Part shown: positions 7,831 to 16,474 of the stretch, in pieces
Numbering within the stretch: position 1 is the first letter of the stretch
How the letters are laid out: each line of letters begins with the position of its first letter
DNA from: Tumebacillus permanentifrigoris
GTDB lineage: Bacteria > Bacillota > Bacilli > Tumebacillales > Tumebacillaceae
Direction of reading: 5' to 3'
Length of the DNA: 64,000 bases
Assembly: GCF_003148565.1 (NCBI RefSeq)
Contig: NZ_QGGL01000008.1
Coordinates: 62,001 to 126,000, forward strand
Position numbers and translations under genes: made by a program
The notes under the pieces: model-generated
The model's database searches: none
Told to the model about the DNA's origin: nothing
The model's input: the letters and a program-made list of their open reading frames with translations, nothing else

Positions 7831-9287
7831 ACGTCCACGACCTTGCCCTGCACACCGACAAATACCAGATCAACATGATGTATGCGCACTGGTTCCACGG
7901 CACGGAGAACAACCGAGCGGTATTTGAAGCGTTTTTCCGCAAGCGTCCGTTCAAAAACGGCTTTGCCGTATTCGCCGGTCTCCAACGTATCGTCGACTAC
8001 CTGAGCAGCCTCCGCTTTTCCGAAGAGACGCTCGCCTACCTCGCTGAGCAGGAGGAGAACTACGATCCGAAATTCCTCGATGCCCTGCGCGAGTTTCGCT
8101 TCACCGGCGACCTGTACTGTGTGAAGGAAGGCACGATCGTGTTCCCCAACGAGCCGTTGATTCGCGTGGAAGCGCGGATTTTTGAAGCGCAACTGATCGA
8201 GACCGCCGTGCTCAACTTCATGAACTACCAGACCTTGATCGCCACCAAGGCCGCACGGATCAAACAAGTGGCACCGGATGACATCCTGCTCGAATTCGGC
8301 ACCCGTCGCGCACAGGAAGCGGACGCTGCGGTCTGGGGTGCGCGTTCGGCGTACATCGCAGGATTCCACGCCACCTCCAACGTCCGTGCCGGCATGCTGT
8401 TCGACATTCCCGCCAAAGGCACGCATGCGCACTCCTGGGTGCAGGACCATGACAGCGAACTGGAATCGTTCGAGCGATTTGCCGAAGCGCTGCCGAACAC
8501 CGTCACCCTGCTCGTCGATACCTACGACACGCTGAAATCGGGCGTTCCGAACGCGATCAAGGTTGCCAAGCACATGGAGTCCCAAGGCAAGCGCATGGGC
8601 GGCATCCGCCTCGACTCTGGCGACCTCGCCTATCTCTCCAAGCAAGCGCGCCAGATGCTCGACGAAGCGGGCCTGCCCTATGTGAAGATCGTCGCGAGCA
8701 ACGATCTTGATGAACACACGATCTTGCATCTCAAGTCCGAAGGGGCGCGCATCGACACGTGGGGTGTCGGCACGCAACTGATCACCGCCTCCGACCAACC
8801 GTCGCTGGGTGGCGTCTACAAACTCGTGGCGCGGGAACAAGGCGGCGCGTACATCCCGACGATCAAGATCTCAGGCAACCCGGAGAAGATCACTACCCCA
8901 GGCTTCAAAACGGTCTACCGCATCATCAACCGCGCAACGGGCAAGGCAGAGGCCGATTACATCGCGCTGACGACGGAGACAGACGTCCGCAACGGAGATC
9001 GTATCAAACTGTTCGATCCGGTACACACCTACATCCACAAGTTCGTCACCGATTACGAGGCGCAGGATCTGCTCCAGCCGATTTTTGTCAACGGAGAACT
9101 GCTCTATGAACTCCCGACCCTCGGGCAGATTCGCGACTACCATGAGGAGCAGAAACAGCTCTTTTGGCCGGAATATCTGCGCTTGCTGAACCCGGAACTG
9201 TACCCGGTCGATCTCAGCCAAGAAGTTTGGGACATGAAGATGCGTCTGATCCACGAACACCACCAAGCAACGGATGACAAAAACTAG
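7827..9287 (+). CDS. pncB: Nicotinate phosphoribosyltransferase
   Basis: 486 residues, the usual size. Makes nicotinate mononucleotide from nicotinate and PRPP, using ATP. The N terminus (LHTDKYQINMMYAHW), the central EFGTRRAQEADAAVWG and the phosphate-binding GGIRLDSGDLAYLSKQAR with KIVASNDLDE are characteristic. It overlaps the nicotinamidase gene by 4 bases and is followed 52 bases later by nadE, giving the salvage route nicotinamide to nicotinate to NaMN, with nadD expected elsewhere. Confidence 0.95.
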   Translation: MNVHDLALHTDKYQINMMYAHWFHGTENNRAVFEAFFRKRPFKNGFAVFAGLQRIVDYLSSLRFSEETLAYLAEQEENYDPKFLDALREFRFTGDLYCVKEGTIVFPNEPLIRVEARIFEAQLIETAVLNFMNYQTLIATKAARIKQVAPDDILLEFGTRRAQEADAAVWGARSAYIAGFHATSNVRAGMLFDIPAKGTHAHSWVQDHDSELESFERFAEALPNTVTLLVDTYDTLKSGVPNAIKVAKHMESQGKRMGGIRLDSGDLAYLSKQARQMLDEAGLPYVKIVASNDLDEHTILHLKSEGARIDTWGVGTQLITASDQPSLGGVYKLVAREQGGAYIPTIKISGNPEKITTPGFKTVYRIINRATGKAEADYIALTTETDVRNGDRIKLFDPVHTYIHKFVTDYEAQDLLQPIFVNGELLYELPTLGQIRDYHEEQKQLFWPEYLRLLNPELYPVDLSQEVWDMKMRLIHEHHQATDDKN

Positions 9288-9339
9288 CGTAGCCCTTATA
9301 TTGGTAGATATGACCAAGTAGTCGACAAGGAGTGAACTG

Positions 9340-10176
9340 ATGATGTCCAAACTGCAGGAGCAGGTGATCGAGACGCTGGGCGTCCAACCCGCAATCGACC
9401 CCCAGGCGGAGATTCGCAAGCGTGTTGAACTGCTCAAACAATATGTGCAACAGACCGGCGTGCGCGGCTACGTGCTCGGCTTGTCCGGCGGGCAAGATTC
9501 TACGTTAACCGGCAAGCTCGCCCAACTCGCGGTGAACGAACTGAACGCCGAACACGGCGAGCAGCAGTACGTTTTCATCGCGATGCGCCTCCCGTATGGG
9601 GTACAAGCCGATGAACAGGATGCCCAAGACGCGATTCAATTCATCGAGCCTGACCGCGTCGTGACGGTCAACATCAAACCGGCGGTTGATGCCTCGCGCG
9701 AGTCGTTTGAACAAGCGACCGGTGAGACGCTGAGCGACTTCCTCAAAGGCAACATCAAAGCTCGCGAGCGGATGAAGGCACAGTATGACGTCGCGGCGCA
9801 CCACCGTTGCCTCGTGATCGGCACCGACCACGGAGCGGAAGCGATCTCCGGCTTTTTCACGAAGCATGGAGATGGAGCGGCGGACATCACGCCGATTTTT
9901 GGCCTGAACAAGCGCCAAGGTCGGGCGTTGCTGAAGGAGCTGGGATGTCCGGAACACCTGTACCTGAAAAAACCGACGGCCGATCTCGAAGAAAACCGTC
10001 CCGGCCTGCCAGACGAAGACGCGCTTGGCGTGACCTATGACCAGATTGACGACTACCTCGAAGGCAAGCAGGTCGCGGACAACGCACGTGCCATCATCGA
10101 GAAACGCTACCTCGCGACCGAACACAAACGCCGTCTGCCGGTGACTGTATTCGATACGTGGTGGAAGCAGGTCTAG
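9340..10176 (+). CDS. nadE: NAD synthetase, ammonia-dependent
   Basis: 278 residues. Amidates deamido-NAD to NAD with ATP and ammonia, the last step of the pathway. The PP-loop SGGQDST is at 49-55; [20 protein letters not shown] and [17 protein letters not shown] are the substrate and metal-binding blocks. No glutaminase domain is present, so free ammonia is the nitrogen source. ATG after AAGGAGTGA. The following SDR begins one base after the stop. Confidence 0.95.
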   Translation: MMSKLQEQVIETLGVQPAIDPQAEIRKRVELLKQYVQQTGVRGYVLGLSGGQDSTLTGKLAQLAVNELNAEHGEQQYVFIAMRLPYGVQADEQDAQDAIQFIEPDRVVTVNIKPAVDASRESFEQATGETLSDFLKGNIKARERMKAQYDVAAHHRCLVIGTDHGAEAISGFFTKHGDGAADITPIFGLNKRQGRALLKELGCPEHLYLKKPTADLEENRPGLPDEDALGVTYDQIDDYLEGKQVADNARAIIEKRYLATEHKRRLPVTVFDTWWKQV

Positions 10177-10177
10177 C

Positions 10178-11017
10178 GTGAAGCGCAAGGTTGTCCTCAT
10201 CACAGGAACATCGAGTGGATTCGGCTTGCTGGCCAGCATCGCGTTGCTGCGCGAAGGGTACTACGTCGTCGCCACGATGCGCGACCTCGACCGCAACCAA
10301 GCGCTCAAACAGGCCGTCCGTGAAGCGGGTCTGTCGCTGGCTGATATGGAGATGCTGCAACTCGACGTCACGGACGAGCGGAGCATCCACGGCGTGGTGG
10401 ACGATGTGCTGGCGAGGCTTGGGCAGATCGATGTGCTGATCAACAACGCCGGATATGCACATGGTGGCTTCATCGAGGAGATCGGGATGGAGGAGTACCG
10501 GGCGCAGTTTGAGACGAACTTTTTTGGCGCCGTCGCGATGACCAAGGCGGTGCTGCCCTCGATGCGCGAGCGCCGCACGGGCAAGATCGTGATGATCTCC
10601 TCGATCTCCGGTCGCTTCGGCTTCCCAGGCATGAGTCCGTACACCTCGTCCAAGCACGCGCTAGAAGGCTTCAGCGAATCACTGCGCCATGAGATGCGTC
10701 CGTTTGGGGTGCATGTCGTGCTGATCGAACCAGCCTCCTACCGCACGCCGATCTGGTCGAAGAGTTTGGAGAACGCCGGGCCACTCGATGACCAGTCGCC
10801 CTATTCCGCGATGCAGAAAAAAATGGCCCGCTTCGCCAAGGCCATGAACGAAAACGGCTCCGACCCACGCGAAGTGATCGATCTGATCTCCCGCGTGCTT
10901 CGGGACAAGTCCCCAGGTCTGCGCTACCCCGTCGGCAAAGGGTTGAAGCCGCTGTTGTTGGCGATTCGCTTCCTCCCGCAACGGCTGATCGACAAGATGG
11001 TAGCCAAGCGAATGTGA
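10178..11017 (+). CDS. Short-chain dehydrogenase/reductase
   Basis: 279 residues, GTG start one base after the nadE stop; it is probably translated by coupling and is the last gene of the NAD operon. The Rossmann motif TGTSSGFG (10-17), INNAG (88-92), and the catalytic Tyr155 and Lys159 in YTSSKHALEGF are present. The substrate cannot be told; the extended C terminus (about 190-279) resembles SDRs acting on lipids or retinoid-like substrates. A 3' fragment of a second copy lies at 11842-11976. A terminator follows. Confidence 0.85.
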   Translation: MKRKVVLITGTSSGFGLLASIALLREGYYVVATMRDLDRNQALKQAVREAGLSLADMEMLQLDVTDERSIHGVVDDVLARLGQIDVLINNAGYAHGGFIEEIGMEEYRAQFETNFFGAVAMTKAVLPSMRERRTGKIVMISSISGRFGFPGMSPYTSSKHALEGFSESLRHEMRPFGVHVVLIEPASYRTPIWSKSLENAGPLDDQSPYSAMQKKMARFAKAMNENGSDPREVIDLISRVLRDKSPGLRYPVGKGLKPLLLAIRFLPQRLIDKMVAKRM

Positions 11018-11077
11018 CGAACGGGCGGGATGGAACTCCCTCCAGCCGACTCGTAGAATTCTTCATTACGTGTATAC

Positions 11078-11111
11078 AAAAAAGACCGCCAATACGTAGG
11101 CGGTCTTTTTT
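11078..11111 (+). terminator. Terminator of the NAD salvage operon
   Basis: AAAAAAGACCGCC and GGCGGTCTTTTTT form a 13-bp stem with an 8-base loop. A similar hairpin recurs at 11987-12017 after the SDR remnant. Confidence 0.85.
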
Positions 11112-11156
11112 GCGTATAGCGGACTAGCACTTGGCCAGTGTTTAAATAGCTCTTAA

Positions 11157-11723
11157 TTACTGCTCCGTCATTGCAAAACTAGCTGCAATCTTCACCAGCT
11201 CATCCCTAGAGACCGATTTGTCCTGTGTGGTTCGCAAATACACTTGTATCCCATCTTGGACAAACTCGACCAGTTGGCTCAAGCCATCATCATTTTGAAT
11301 TTCATACCAATAGCCGACTGTATCACCGATCTTCACTTTTTCGATTTGCGTGATTTCATTGGCATGTCCAAGCACTGGCTTCGATTGTTTCTGCACTCGA
11401 GCTACCGTATTATCAATCGTTTCACCGGAGAGTTGACCGTGTGATAGCTTGGTGATGGACTTGTCATTTGTTTTGATTTCGATCAGCACAAACGAATCGG
11501 TTGTTGCTTCGAACGAATGGGAATCGTCGTTGTACGAGACAGACTCGAATTTCATCTCTGACGATAGATTTGTCGGCAACAGAAGTTCTCCACCCCACTG
11601 TTGCTTCGCCTGCGCATACGAGGCGTTCTTGGTCACAGGAGAGGAGCTGGAGCCACAGGCAGACAGCGAGGTCGCGAGTGCGAAGATCAACATCAACTGT
11701 GCAACGAACTTGGTTTTTTTCAT
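11157..11723 (-). CDS. Predicted lipoprotein, unknown function
   Basis: 188 residues. The start is ATG 11723, preceded by AAAGGTGA; the frame runs 6 codons further but without a better ribosome site. Signal peptide MKKTKFVAQLMLIF.. ends in the lipobox LSAC, so it should be lipid-anchored outside the membrane. The mature part (about 165 residues) is hydrophilic with no motif I recognise; it contains ESVSYNDDSHSFEATTDSF, a hydrophobic core VLIEIKTND and KIGDTVGYWYEIQNDDG. It is more AT-rich than the flanks and lies inside an islet between two terminators. Confidence 0.75.
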   Translation of the reverse strand: MKKTKFVAQLMLIFALATSLSACGSSSSPVTKNASYAQAKQQWGGELLLPTNLSSEMKFESVSYNDDSHSFEATTDSFVLIEIKTNDKSITKLSHGQLSGETIDNTVARVQKQSKPVLGHANEITQIEKVKIGDTVGYWYEIQNDDGLSQLVEFVQDGIQVYLRTTQDKSVSRDELVKIAASFAMTEQ

Positions 11724-11841
11724 GAGCATCACCTTTCGCACTGCTTATTCGGGGCTCTATATACAATTTCAAATTCGTCTAGGTATACAGTTTACTAGAC
11801 CTAGTTCATAAAAGCATCCAAGTACGCCTTAACAGGTCTCA

Positions 11842-11976
11842 GCGAGATGCATCCGTTGAACATGCATGTCGTGCTGATCGACCTGACTTCCCGCGATACT
11901 TCGGGAAAAAAGCGACAGGACTGCACGATCCCGTCGGCAAAGGACTTAAGCCGCTGTTGTTGGCGATTCGCTCTCC
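11842..11976 (+). pseudogene. Decayed, internally deleted copy of the SDR 3' end
   Basis: Two blocks match the intact SDR at 10178-11017. Bases 11842-11882 match about 10689-10727 (shared GTGCTGATCGA, with GCATGTCGTG just before). Bases 11892-11976 match about 10892-10976 (shared GCCGCTGTTGTTGGCGATTCG). The ~165 bases between these blocks in the parent are missing. There is no start codon or catalytic region, so nothing functional can be made. A terminator similar to the parent's follows, which suggests the whole 3' end was duplicated. Confidence 0.8.
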
Positions 11977-11986
11977 CACAAAACAC

Positions 11987-12017
11987 AAACGACCGCCCAG
12001 CAAAGAGGCGGTCGTTT
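11987..12017. terminator. Bidirectional terminator
   Basis: AAACGACCGCC and GGCGGTCGTTT form an 11-bp stem with a 9-base loop. It follows the SDR remnant on + and comes just after the stop of the AAA ATPase on -. Confidence 0.8.
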
Positions 12018-12020
12018 TTC

Positions 12021-13466
12021 TTAAAATGTCTTATTAAATCTGTGCTTCTCTGCATGTCCTAGAAGATAGAGGAACGCGAAGGCTGGAATTCGCATGATCG
12101 GAGCATGTTCAAGCACTCCATAGTCTTCACTGTTCTTCGTGATTAGCAGGGAGGCCGAATGAGTCTCTTTTTTGGACCACTCAACAATAGCTTCCGTTTC
12201 TTTAATCTTCGGGTTTTCGCGATACTTCACTTCGATCAGGATTTTGAATCTCGGCATGGTCACGACGATATCAATTTCCTTTTGCGAGCTCGAATCTCGG
12301 AAGTAGCCAATTTTCGGGTTCATGTTGTAGTAAAAGGTTAGAACATGTTTGTAGACGGCTGACTCGACGATCATTCCCATCTGCTCTGCATCCTGTAGAA
12401 CTTCTTCTCCTTGAATGAGGACAGCGTTTCGGATCGCAGCATCAGCCAAATAGACTTTTGGCTTAGCCTTTAAAATTTTCTTGCCAGCCATATCAACTGG
12501 GTAGCCTGTATAGATGAGGTTCGCTAGTTCCAAAAAGTTCATATACTTTAAAACCGTCGGGCGTGTGATGTCCATGTTGTTCGAGATGGTTGTCGCTTCC
12601 ACGATATTTCCTGTTGTCATACAGAGGTAGAGGAAGATTCGCTCCAACTCATCAATGTTTCGAACATTGAAGAGGGAAACCATGTCTCTCTTCAATACTT
12701 TGTCCACAACATCTTCTCGAATGATTCGTTGTGCGTAGGCAACATCGTCTGTCTGTGCAATTTCAGGGAAACCGCCGATCAGTAAGTAACGATGGAAATG
12801 TTTTTCCAAAGGTTGAAGCTTTCTCATCAGTTCATCTAATTCATCAGGGGTCATGTCACTCATAGCAGTAGGTCTGATATTCTCATGGAGTATGGGTGTT
12901 TCAACTTGCCTCAGTTCGAGATATTCGAAGAAGGAAAGTGTTGGAATCCGAATCTGAACCCATCGACCTACACCGCTTTCAGGCATCTTTTCGCTTAAAA
13001 CAGGGCTTGCGGAGCCTGTGGCCATCACTTTATAAGACGGATTGTTATCATAGATGGTTTTTAACCAGCCATTCCAATCATGAGCATATTGAATTTCGTC
13101 TAAGAAGAGGTAAATTTCTTCGTCTGAAGATACATTATTGATGAAGATCCTGATGATTCTGTCCATCTCGGACAATTTTAAAATCGGATGGTCGAACGAT
13201 ACATACATGATGTTTTTTGGCGGGACATTGGCTTCCAACAAATCATGTATGGTTTGATACATGATTGTAGATTTCCCGACACGACGAGGGCCTGTTAGAA
13301 TGACATGACGTCGTATGGTCGTATGCTCAAAGCTTACTTTGGCTTCATAATAGGCAAAGCGTTTGACTGGTTTTGCAAAATCCTCAGCGATTTTCCCAGT
13401 CTCCCACCACTTGTTGTGGCCTCGCAAGACCTGCAATACATTCTCATCCGTGATTAAATTTTTCAT
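12021..13466 (-). CDS. AAA ATPase with DUF4143-type C terminus
   Basis: 481 residues. N-terminal P-loop GPRRVGKST (59-67) and Walker B YLFLDEIQ (about 115-122), then TGSAS sensor-like segment, as in the AAA_14/DUF4143 family of stand-alone ATPases. The middle region has a winged-helix-like part (ISNNMDITRPTVLKYMNFLE). The C terminus contains EIDIVV...ILIEVKYRE, a D...ExK arrangement like the PD-(D/E)XK nuclease fold. The biological role of the family is not established. Base composition is clearly lower in GC than the flanking operons, which suggests recent transfer. It is monocistronic on the minus strand. Confidence 0.85.
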   Translation of the reverse strand: MKNLITDENVLQVLRGHNKWWETGKIAEDFAKPVKRFAYYEAKVSFEHTTIRRHVILTGPRRVGKSTIMYQTIHDLLEANVPPKNIMYVSFDHPILKLSEMDRIIRIFINNVSSDEEIYLFLDEIQYAHDWNGWLKTIYDNNPSYKVMATGSASPVLSEKMPESGVGRWVQIRIPTLSFFEYLELRQVETPILHENIRPTAMSDMTPDELDELMRKLQPLEKHFHRYLLIGGFPEIAQTDDVAYAQRIIREDVVDKVLKRDMVSLFNVRNIDELERIFLYLCMTTGNIVEATTISNNMDITRPTVLKYMNFLELANLIYTGYPVDMAGKKILKAKPKVYLADAAIRNAVLIQGEEVLQDAEQMGMIVESAVYKHVLTFYYNMNPKIGYFRDSSSQKEIDIVVTMPRFKILIEVKYRENPKIKETEAIVEWSKKETHSASLLITKNSEDYGVLEHAPIMRIPAFAFLYLLGHAEKHRFNKTF

Positions 13467-13576
13467 GAGCCATAGCCCTCCCTACGAGTTCCGATAAATA
13501 TATAGTACATTATCGTCCGGAAAACTTCAAATATACTTTCCGTTTTTCGGGTGTTGGTTTTTGCCAAGAGAATGTG

Positions 13577-13615
13577 AAAAAAAGGAGACCGACGCTCGTA
13601 GCGGTCTCCTTTTTT
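13577..13615. terminator. Hairpin terminator upstream of the CxGC pair
   Basis: AAAAAAAGGAGACCG and CGGTCTCCTTTTTTT form a 14-bp stem. No plus-strand gene lies directly upstream, so it looks left behind at the edge of the islet. Confidence 0.7.
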
Positions 13616-13644
13616 GCGCAATCTATAGGGAGGAGGGATTGCGG

Positions 13645-14199
13645 ATGAAATCGAGAACCAAAACCATCGGCCTCACCCTGATGGCACTGGGGGTCGCGCT
13701 GGCGCTGTACCTCGTGGTGACCACGTTTGATCTCAACTTCACCAGCCTGTTCAAGGACAAGCCCGTCCCCAACCCAGATGCTGGACCTGGCACGAACTTC
13801 ACGGCAGAAGGCATGCCGACCGGATGGACGGAAACCAAAAAGGACGGTGTCAACTGGTCAGGTGTTGACTTCGTGAACCCCGCCGACACCAATCAGAAAA
13901 TTTCCTACGTCAACTCGCGCTGTGCAGGTTGTCCGATGGATCAGGACAAGTTCGCCAAGGGCGTGATGGACCCCGACCCATTCGCGGTCTTGCCGTCCGA
14001 TGTGACGCAGAAAACCAAGGCCCGCGACGGCATGAGCGCAAGTTATGTCGAGGCGACAAAGCCCTATGAGACCCGTGGGATCTTGCACGTGCTCAAACAA
14101 GGCGGCACCTATTCCGGATATGAAACGTTCGAGGTCACACTGCCGCCGAACCAGCAAGCGCTCGCCCAGAAGTTGCTGGACACCTTCCACTCCTCCTGA
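13645..14199 (+). CDS. Membrane-anchored CxGC protein, copy 1
   Basis: 184 residues from ATG 13645 (after GGAGGAGGG); the frame upstream runs through the terminator and is not used. An N-terminal hydrophobic segment (about 8-27) is an uncleaved anchor or signal peptide. The outside domain shares with the next gene the pattern NWSGxDFxNPADxNQK, then SxCxGCxM, PDPFAVLP and KTxA. I do not know this family. Two cysteines three apart, in a domain predicted outside the membrane, could form a disulfide or bind metal or haem. It lies 36 bases before its paralogue. Confidence 0.75.
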   Translation: MKSRTKTIGLTLMALGVALALYLVVTTFDLNFTSLFKDKPVPNPDAGPGTNFTAEGMPTGWTETKKDGVNWSGVDFVNPADTNQKISYVNSRCAGCPMDQDKFAKGVMDPDPFAVLPSDVTQKTKARDGMSASYVEATKPYETRGILHVLKQGGTYSGYETFEVTLPPNQQALAQKLLDTFHSS

Positions 14200-14235
14200 C
14201 ATAATGGGTAAGGTAAAAAAAGGAGGCCGAAAATT

Positions 14236-14817
14236 GTGTACACCATGAAAAAAACCTTGCTAGCCCTCAGTTTGTGCCTCACCTTGGCACTGACGGGCTG
14301 TACGTCTAAACCGAAACCCGAAACCATCCCCCTGCAACCGCAGCAACCGGTCGCACATGAACCTGCCGACCAGCGGTTGGCACCCTACTCCGCGATGAAC
14401 ACCGCGTTCGACGTGCCCAACGACTGGCCGACCACCCAGACCGGTCAAGGCAACTGGTCTGGGATCGACTTCATCAACCCGGCCGACCCGAATCAAAAAG
14501 TCTCGCTCGTCGTCTCCGGTTGCTCCGGCTGTGCGATGAACGCCGAAAAAGCGAAAACCGGCGTGGTGGAGCCCGATCCCTTCGCCGTGCTCCCGAAAAA
14601 CGCGACCGACAAGACCCAAGCGGACAACCACCTGACCGCACGCTACACGCTCCCGACCGAACCGTTCCCAACCTATGGAGCTGTGCTGGTCCTCCAAGAC
14701 AAGCCCGGTGCAGACGGCAAGGCGACCTACATGGGGTATGCGACCTTGCAGGTGACGGTTCCGGCCAATCAAAAAGACTTCGCCGACAAGATTCTGGACA
14801 GCTTCCGTCGCCCCTGA
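14236..14817 (+). CDS. Lipoprotein CxGC protein, copy 2
   Basis: 193 residues. The GTG start at 14236 is 10 bases from GGAGG; ATG 14245 is too far (19). The signal peptide ends in lipobox LTGC (cysteine near residue 21). A proline-rich spacer (about 25-50) leads to the same domain as copy 1: NWSGIDFINPADPNQK, SGCSGCAM, PDPFAVLP. The pair arose by tandem duplication; one copy kept a transmembrane anchor and the other became lipid-anchored. Function unknown. Confidence 0.78.
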   Translation: MYTMKKTLLALSLCLTLALTGCTSKPKPETIPLQPQQPVAHEPADQRLAPYSAMNTAFDVPNDWPTTQTGQGNWSGIDFINPADPNQKVSLVVSGCSGCAMNAEKAKTGVVEPDPFAVLPKNATDKTQADNHLTARYTLPTEPFPTYGAVLVLQDKPGADGKATYMGYATLQVTVPANQKDFADKILDSFRRP

Positions 14818-14849
14818 CATAATGAGGGGGTGAAAGGTGGAAGAGTACA

Positions 14850-15467
14850 GTGGCATGGGAAGTGTTTAATGTCCTCGGCACGATTGCGTTTGCGATCTCG
14901 GGCGCGATTGTGGCGAGAGAGGAAGAGTTTGATATCTTGGGCGTGTATGTGCTAGGATTTGTCACCGCATTTGGCGGGGGCATCATCCGCAACCTGTTGA
15001 TCGGAATTCCGGTCACAGCGATCTGGGGGCAGAACACGCTGTTCACCGTTGCACTGGTCTCGATGACCCTCGTCTTTTTTGCCCCGTCCAAATGGATTGC
15101 GGGATTTAAGCGATGGATTGATTTTTTTGACGCGATTGGACTGGCGGCCTTCGCCATCCAAGGGGCGTTTTACGCGCACAACATGCAGCATCCGATGAGC
15201 GCGATCTTGATCGCCGGCGTTCTGACCGGAATTGGCGGCGGCATCATCCGCGACGTGCTGGCAGGTCGGCAACCGTTGGTGCTCAAGGACGAGATCTACG
15301 CGTTCTGGGCGATTCTCGCGGGGCTTGCGATCGGTTTCGACCTCGTCGGGCAGGACTGGCAGCTCTACGTGCTGTTCCTCGTCGTGGTCATCCTCCGGCT
15401 GATGTCGCTGCGCTACCGTTGGCGACTGCCGAAGCGGGCGCTCTCGGATCATGAGTTCCGCGCCTAG
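14850..15467 (+). CDS. UPF0126/TRIC-type membrane protein
   Basis: 205 residues with about seven hydrophobic segments. It has two internal repeats, each with a G-G-G-I-I-R motif: FVTAFGGGIIRNLLIG (about 43-58) and LTGIGGGIIRDVLAG (about 127-141). This is the signature of the UPF0126 (YvgT) family, related to trimeric intracellular cation channels; other members have been linked to glycine uptake. GTG start after AAAGGTGG, 32 bases after the lipoprotein gene, so it may share that transcript. A strong terminator follows. Confidence 0.85.
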   Translation: MAWEVFNVLGTIAFAISGAIVAREEEFDILGVYVLGFVTAFGGGIIRNLLIGIPVTAIWGQNTLFTVALVSMTLVFFAPSKWIAGFKRWIDFFDAIGLAAFAIQGAFYAHNMQHPMSAILIAGVLTGIGGGIIRDVLAGRQPLVLKDEIYAFWAILAGLAIGFDLVGQDWQLYVLFLVVVILRLMSLRYRWRLPKRALSDHEFRA

Positions 15468-15475
15468 CCTTCTCG

Positions 15476-15515
15476 AAAAAAAAGGCGAGCCTCCGCACAG
15501 GAGGCTCGCCTTTTT
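15476..15515 (+). terminator. Terminator after the UPF0126 gene
   Basis: AAAGGCGAGCCTCC and GGAGGCTCGCCTTT form a 14-bp stem around a 5-6 base loop, with flanking A and T runs. Confidence 0.9.
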
Positions 15516-15637
15516 GTGCCATTCTTGACGTACATTGTCGGCAACGAGTACTATAAGATGTAATAGAGTTAAATTTGATTGCTAGAGTGAGTAATGCCGC
15601 GATGGATTTCCATGTAGCCAAAAGGGGAATCGAGGAG

Positions 15638-16405
15638 ATGAGTGAGAATTCTCTGCCCAGACTCTTGGTACACGAACTGCAAGTGAGCGGGGCACTGGGC
15701 TGTCACCGCGCCTACCTGAGCGTATGTCTGGCTCGCTCGGCGTCTGCGTATCTCGCGACGATTCCGTTCCTGCATCCTAACGAGCGGGTGTTTTATGAAG
15801 CGCTTCAGTATGAGCAGCGACGGACCTCCTACCTCAAAGGGCGCTATGCGGCCAAACATGCCGTGGCAGCCTACGTGCGGGAGGAGCAGTTGGAACGGGT
15901 CTGGATCGATCAGGGGATACTGCGCCAGCCGCTCGTCGTGCATCCCCACGCGCAGAATCTGCAAGTGAGCATCACGCATTGTGACGAGTTGGGGGCGGCG
16001 CTCGTGTTTCCAGAAGCGCTGCCGATGGGGCTGGACGTGGAGCGGATCAACCCTGTCCGTCAAGCGGCACTGGCGGCGCAGATGACCGCACCGGAACTTG
16101 AACTCATCCGCTCAGGGCTTGCAGCCGAGGAGGTCATGTTGACGCTGTTCTGGTCGGCCAAGGAAGCCCTCTCGAAAGTTTTGAAGACGGGGTTGGCAAT
16201 TCCCTTTGCGTTTTTGGAGATCGCCAAACTGGAGCGCAAGGGCACGGCCATTTTCGGCACCTACGCGCATTTTCCCCAGTATGTGGTCGCCTGCTGGGTG
16301 TTTGGGGAGCATGTGTGTACGGTGGCGTACTCGCGTCGTGCGGAGCTGAGTTTGGAACGAGTGCGGGATGTGCTGAGTCAGGTCGAATACGCGATGGACA
16401 AGTGA
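15638..16405 (+). CDS. 4'-phosphopantetheinyl transferase, Sfp type
   Basis: 255 residues if begun at ATG 15638 (AAAGGGG about 11 bases before); in-frame ATG 15602 and the frame start at 15575 are alternatives. It transfers the phosphopantetheine arm of CoA to carrier proteins. The magnesium-binding motif GLDVER (D, E) and WSAKEALSKVLKTGL (E, K) are both intact, and the pseudo-twofold layout fits the longer Sfp class used for NRPS/PKS carrier proteins rather than short AcpS. The next gene resembles PksB, a hydrolase of a polyketide cluster, which supports a secondary-metabolism role. No synthase is in the window. Confidence 0.85.
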   Translation: MSENSLPRLLVHELQVSGALGCHRAYLSVCLARSASAYLATIPFLHPNERVFYEALQYEQRRTSYLKGRYAAKHAVAAYVREEQLERVWIDQGILRQPLVVHPHAQNLQVSITHCDELGAALVFPEALPMGLDVERINPVRQAALAAQMTAPELELIRSGLAAEEVMLTLFWSAKEALSKVLKTGLAIPFAFLEIAKLERKGTAIFGTYAHFPQYVVACWVFGEHVCTVAYSRRAELSLERVRDVLSQVEYAMDK

Positions 16406-16422
16406 ATGAGGCATCGTGTATG

Positions 16423-16446
16423 AGAGGAGCTGCTCCTCTTTTTTTA
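16423..16446 (+). terminator. Short terminator after the PPTase gene
   Basis: AGAGGA and TCCTCT form a short stem followed by eight T. It lies 29 bases before the next start, so read-through is possible. Confidence 0.6.
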
Positions 16447-16474
16447 TTGGGAAAGCAAGGAGAGGTGGGCATAT

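Noticed and set aside
7701-8840. 379-codon minus-strand frame opposite pncB
   Set aside because: Shadow frame without motifs or ribosome site.
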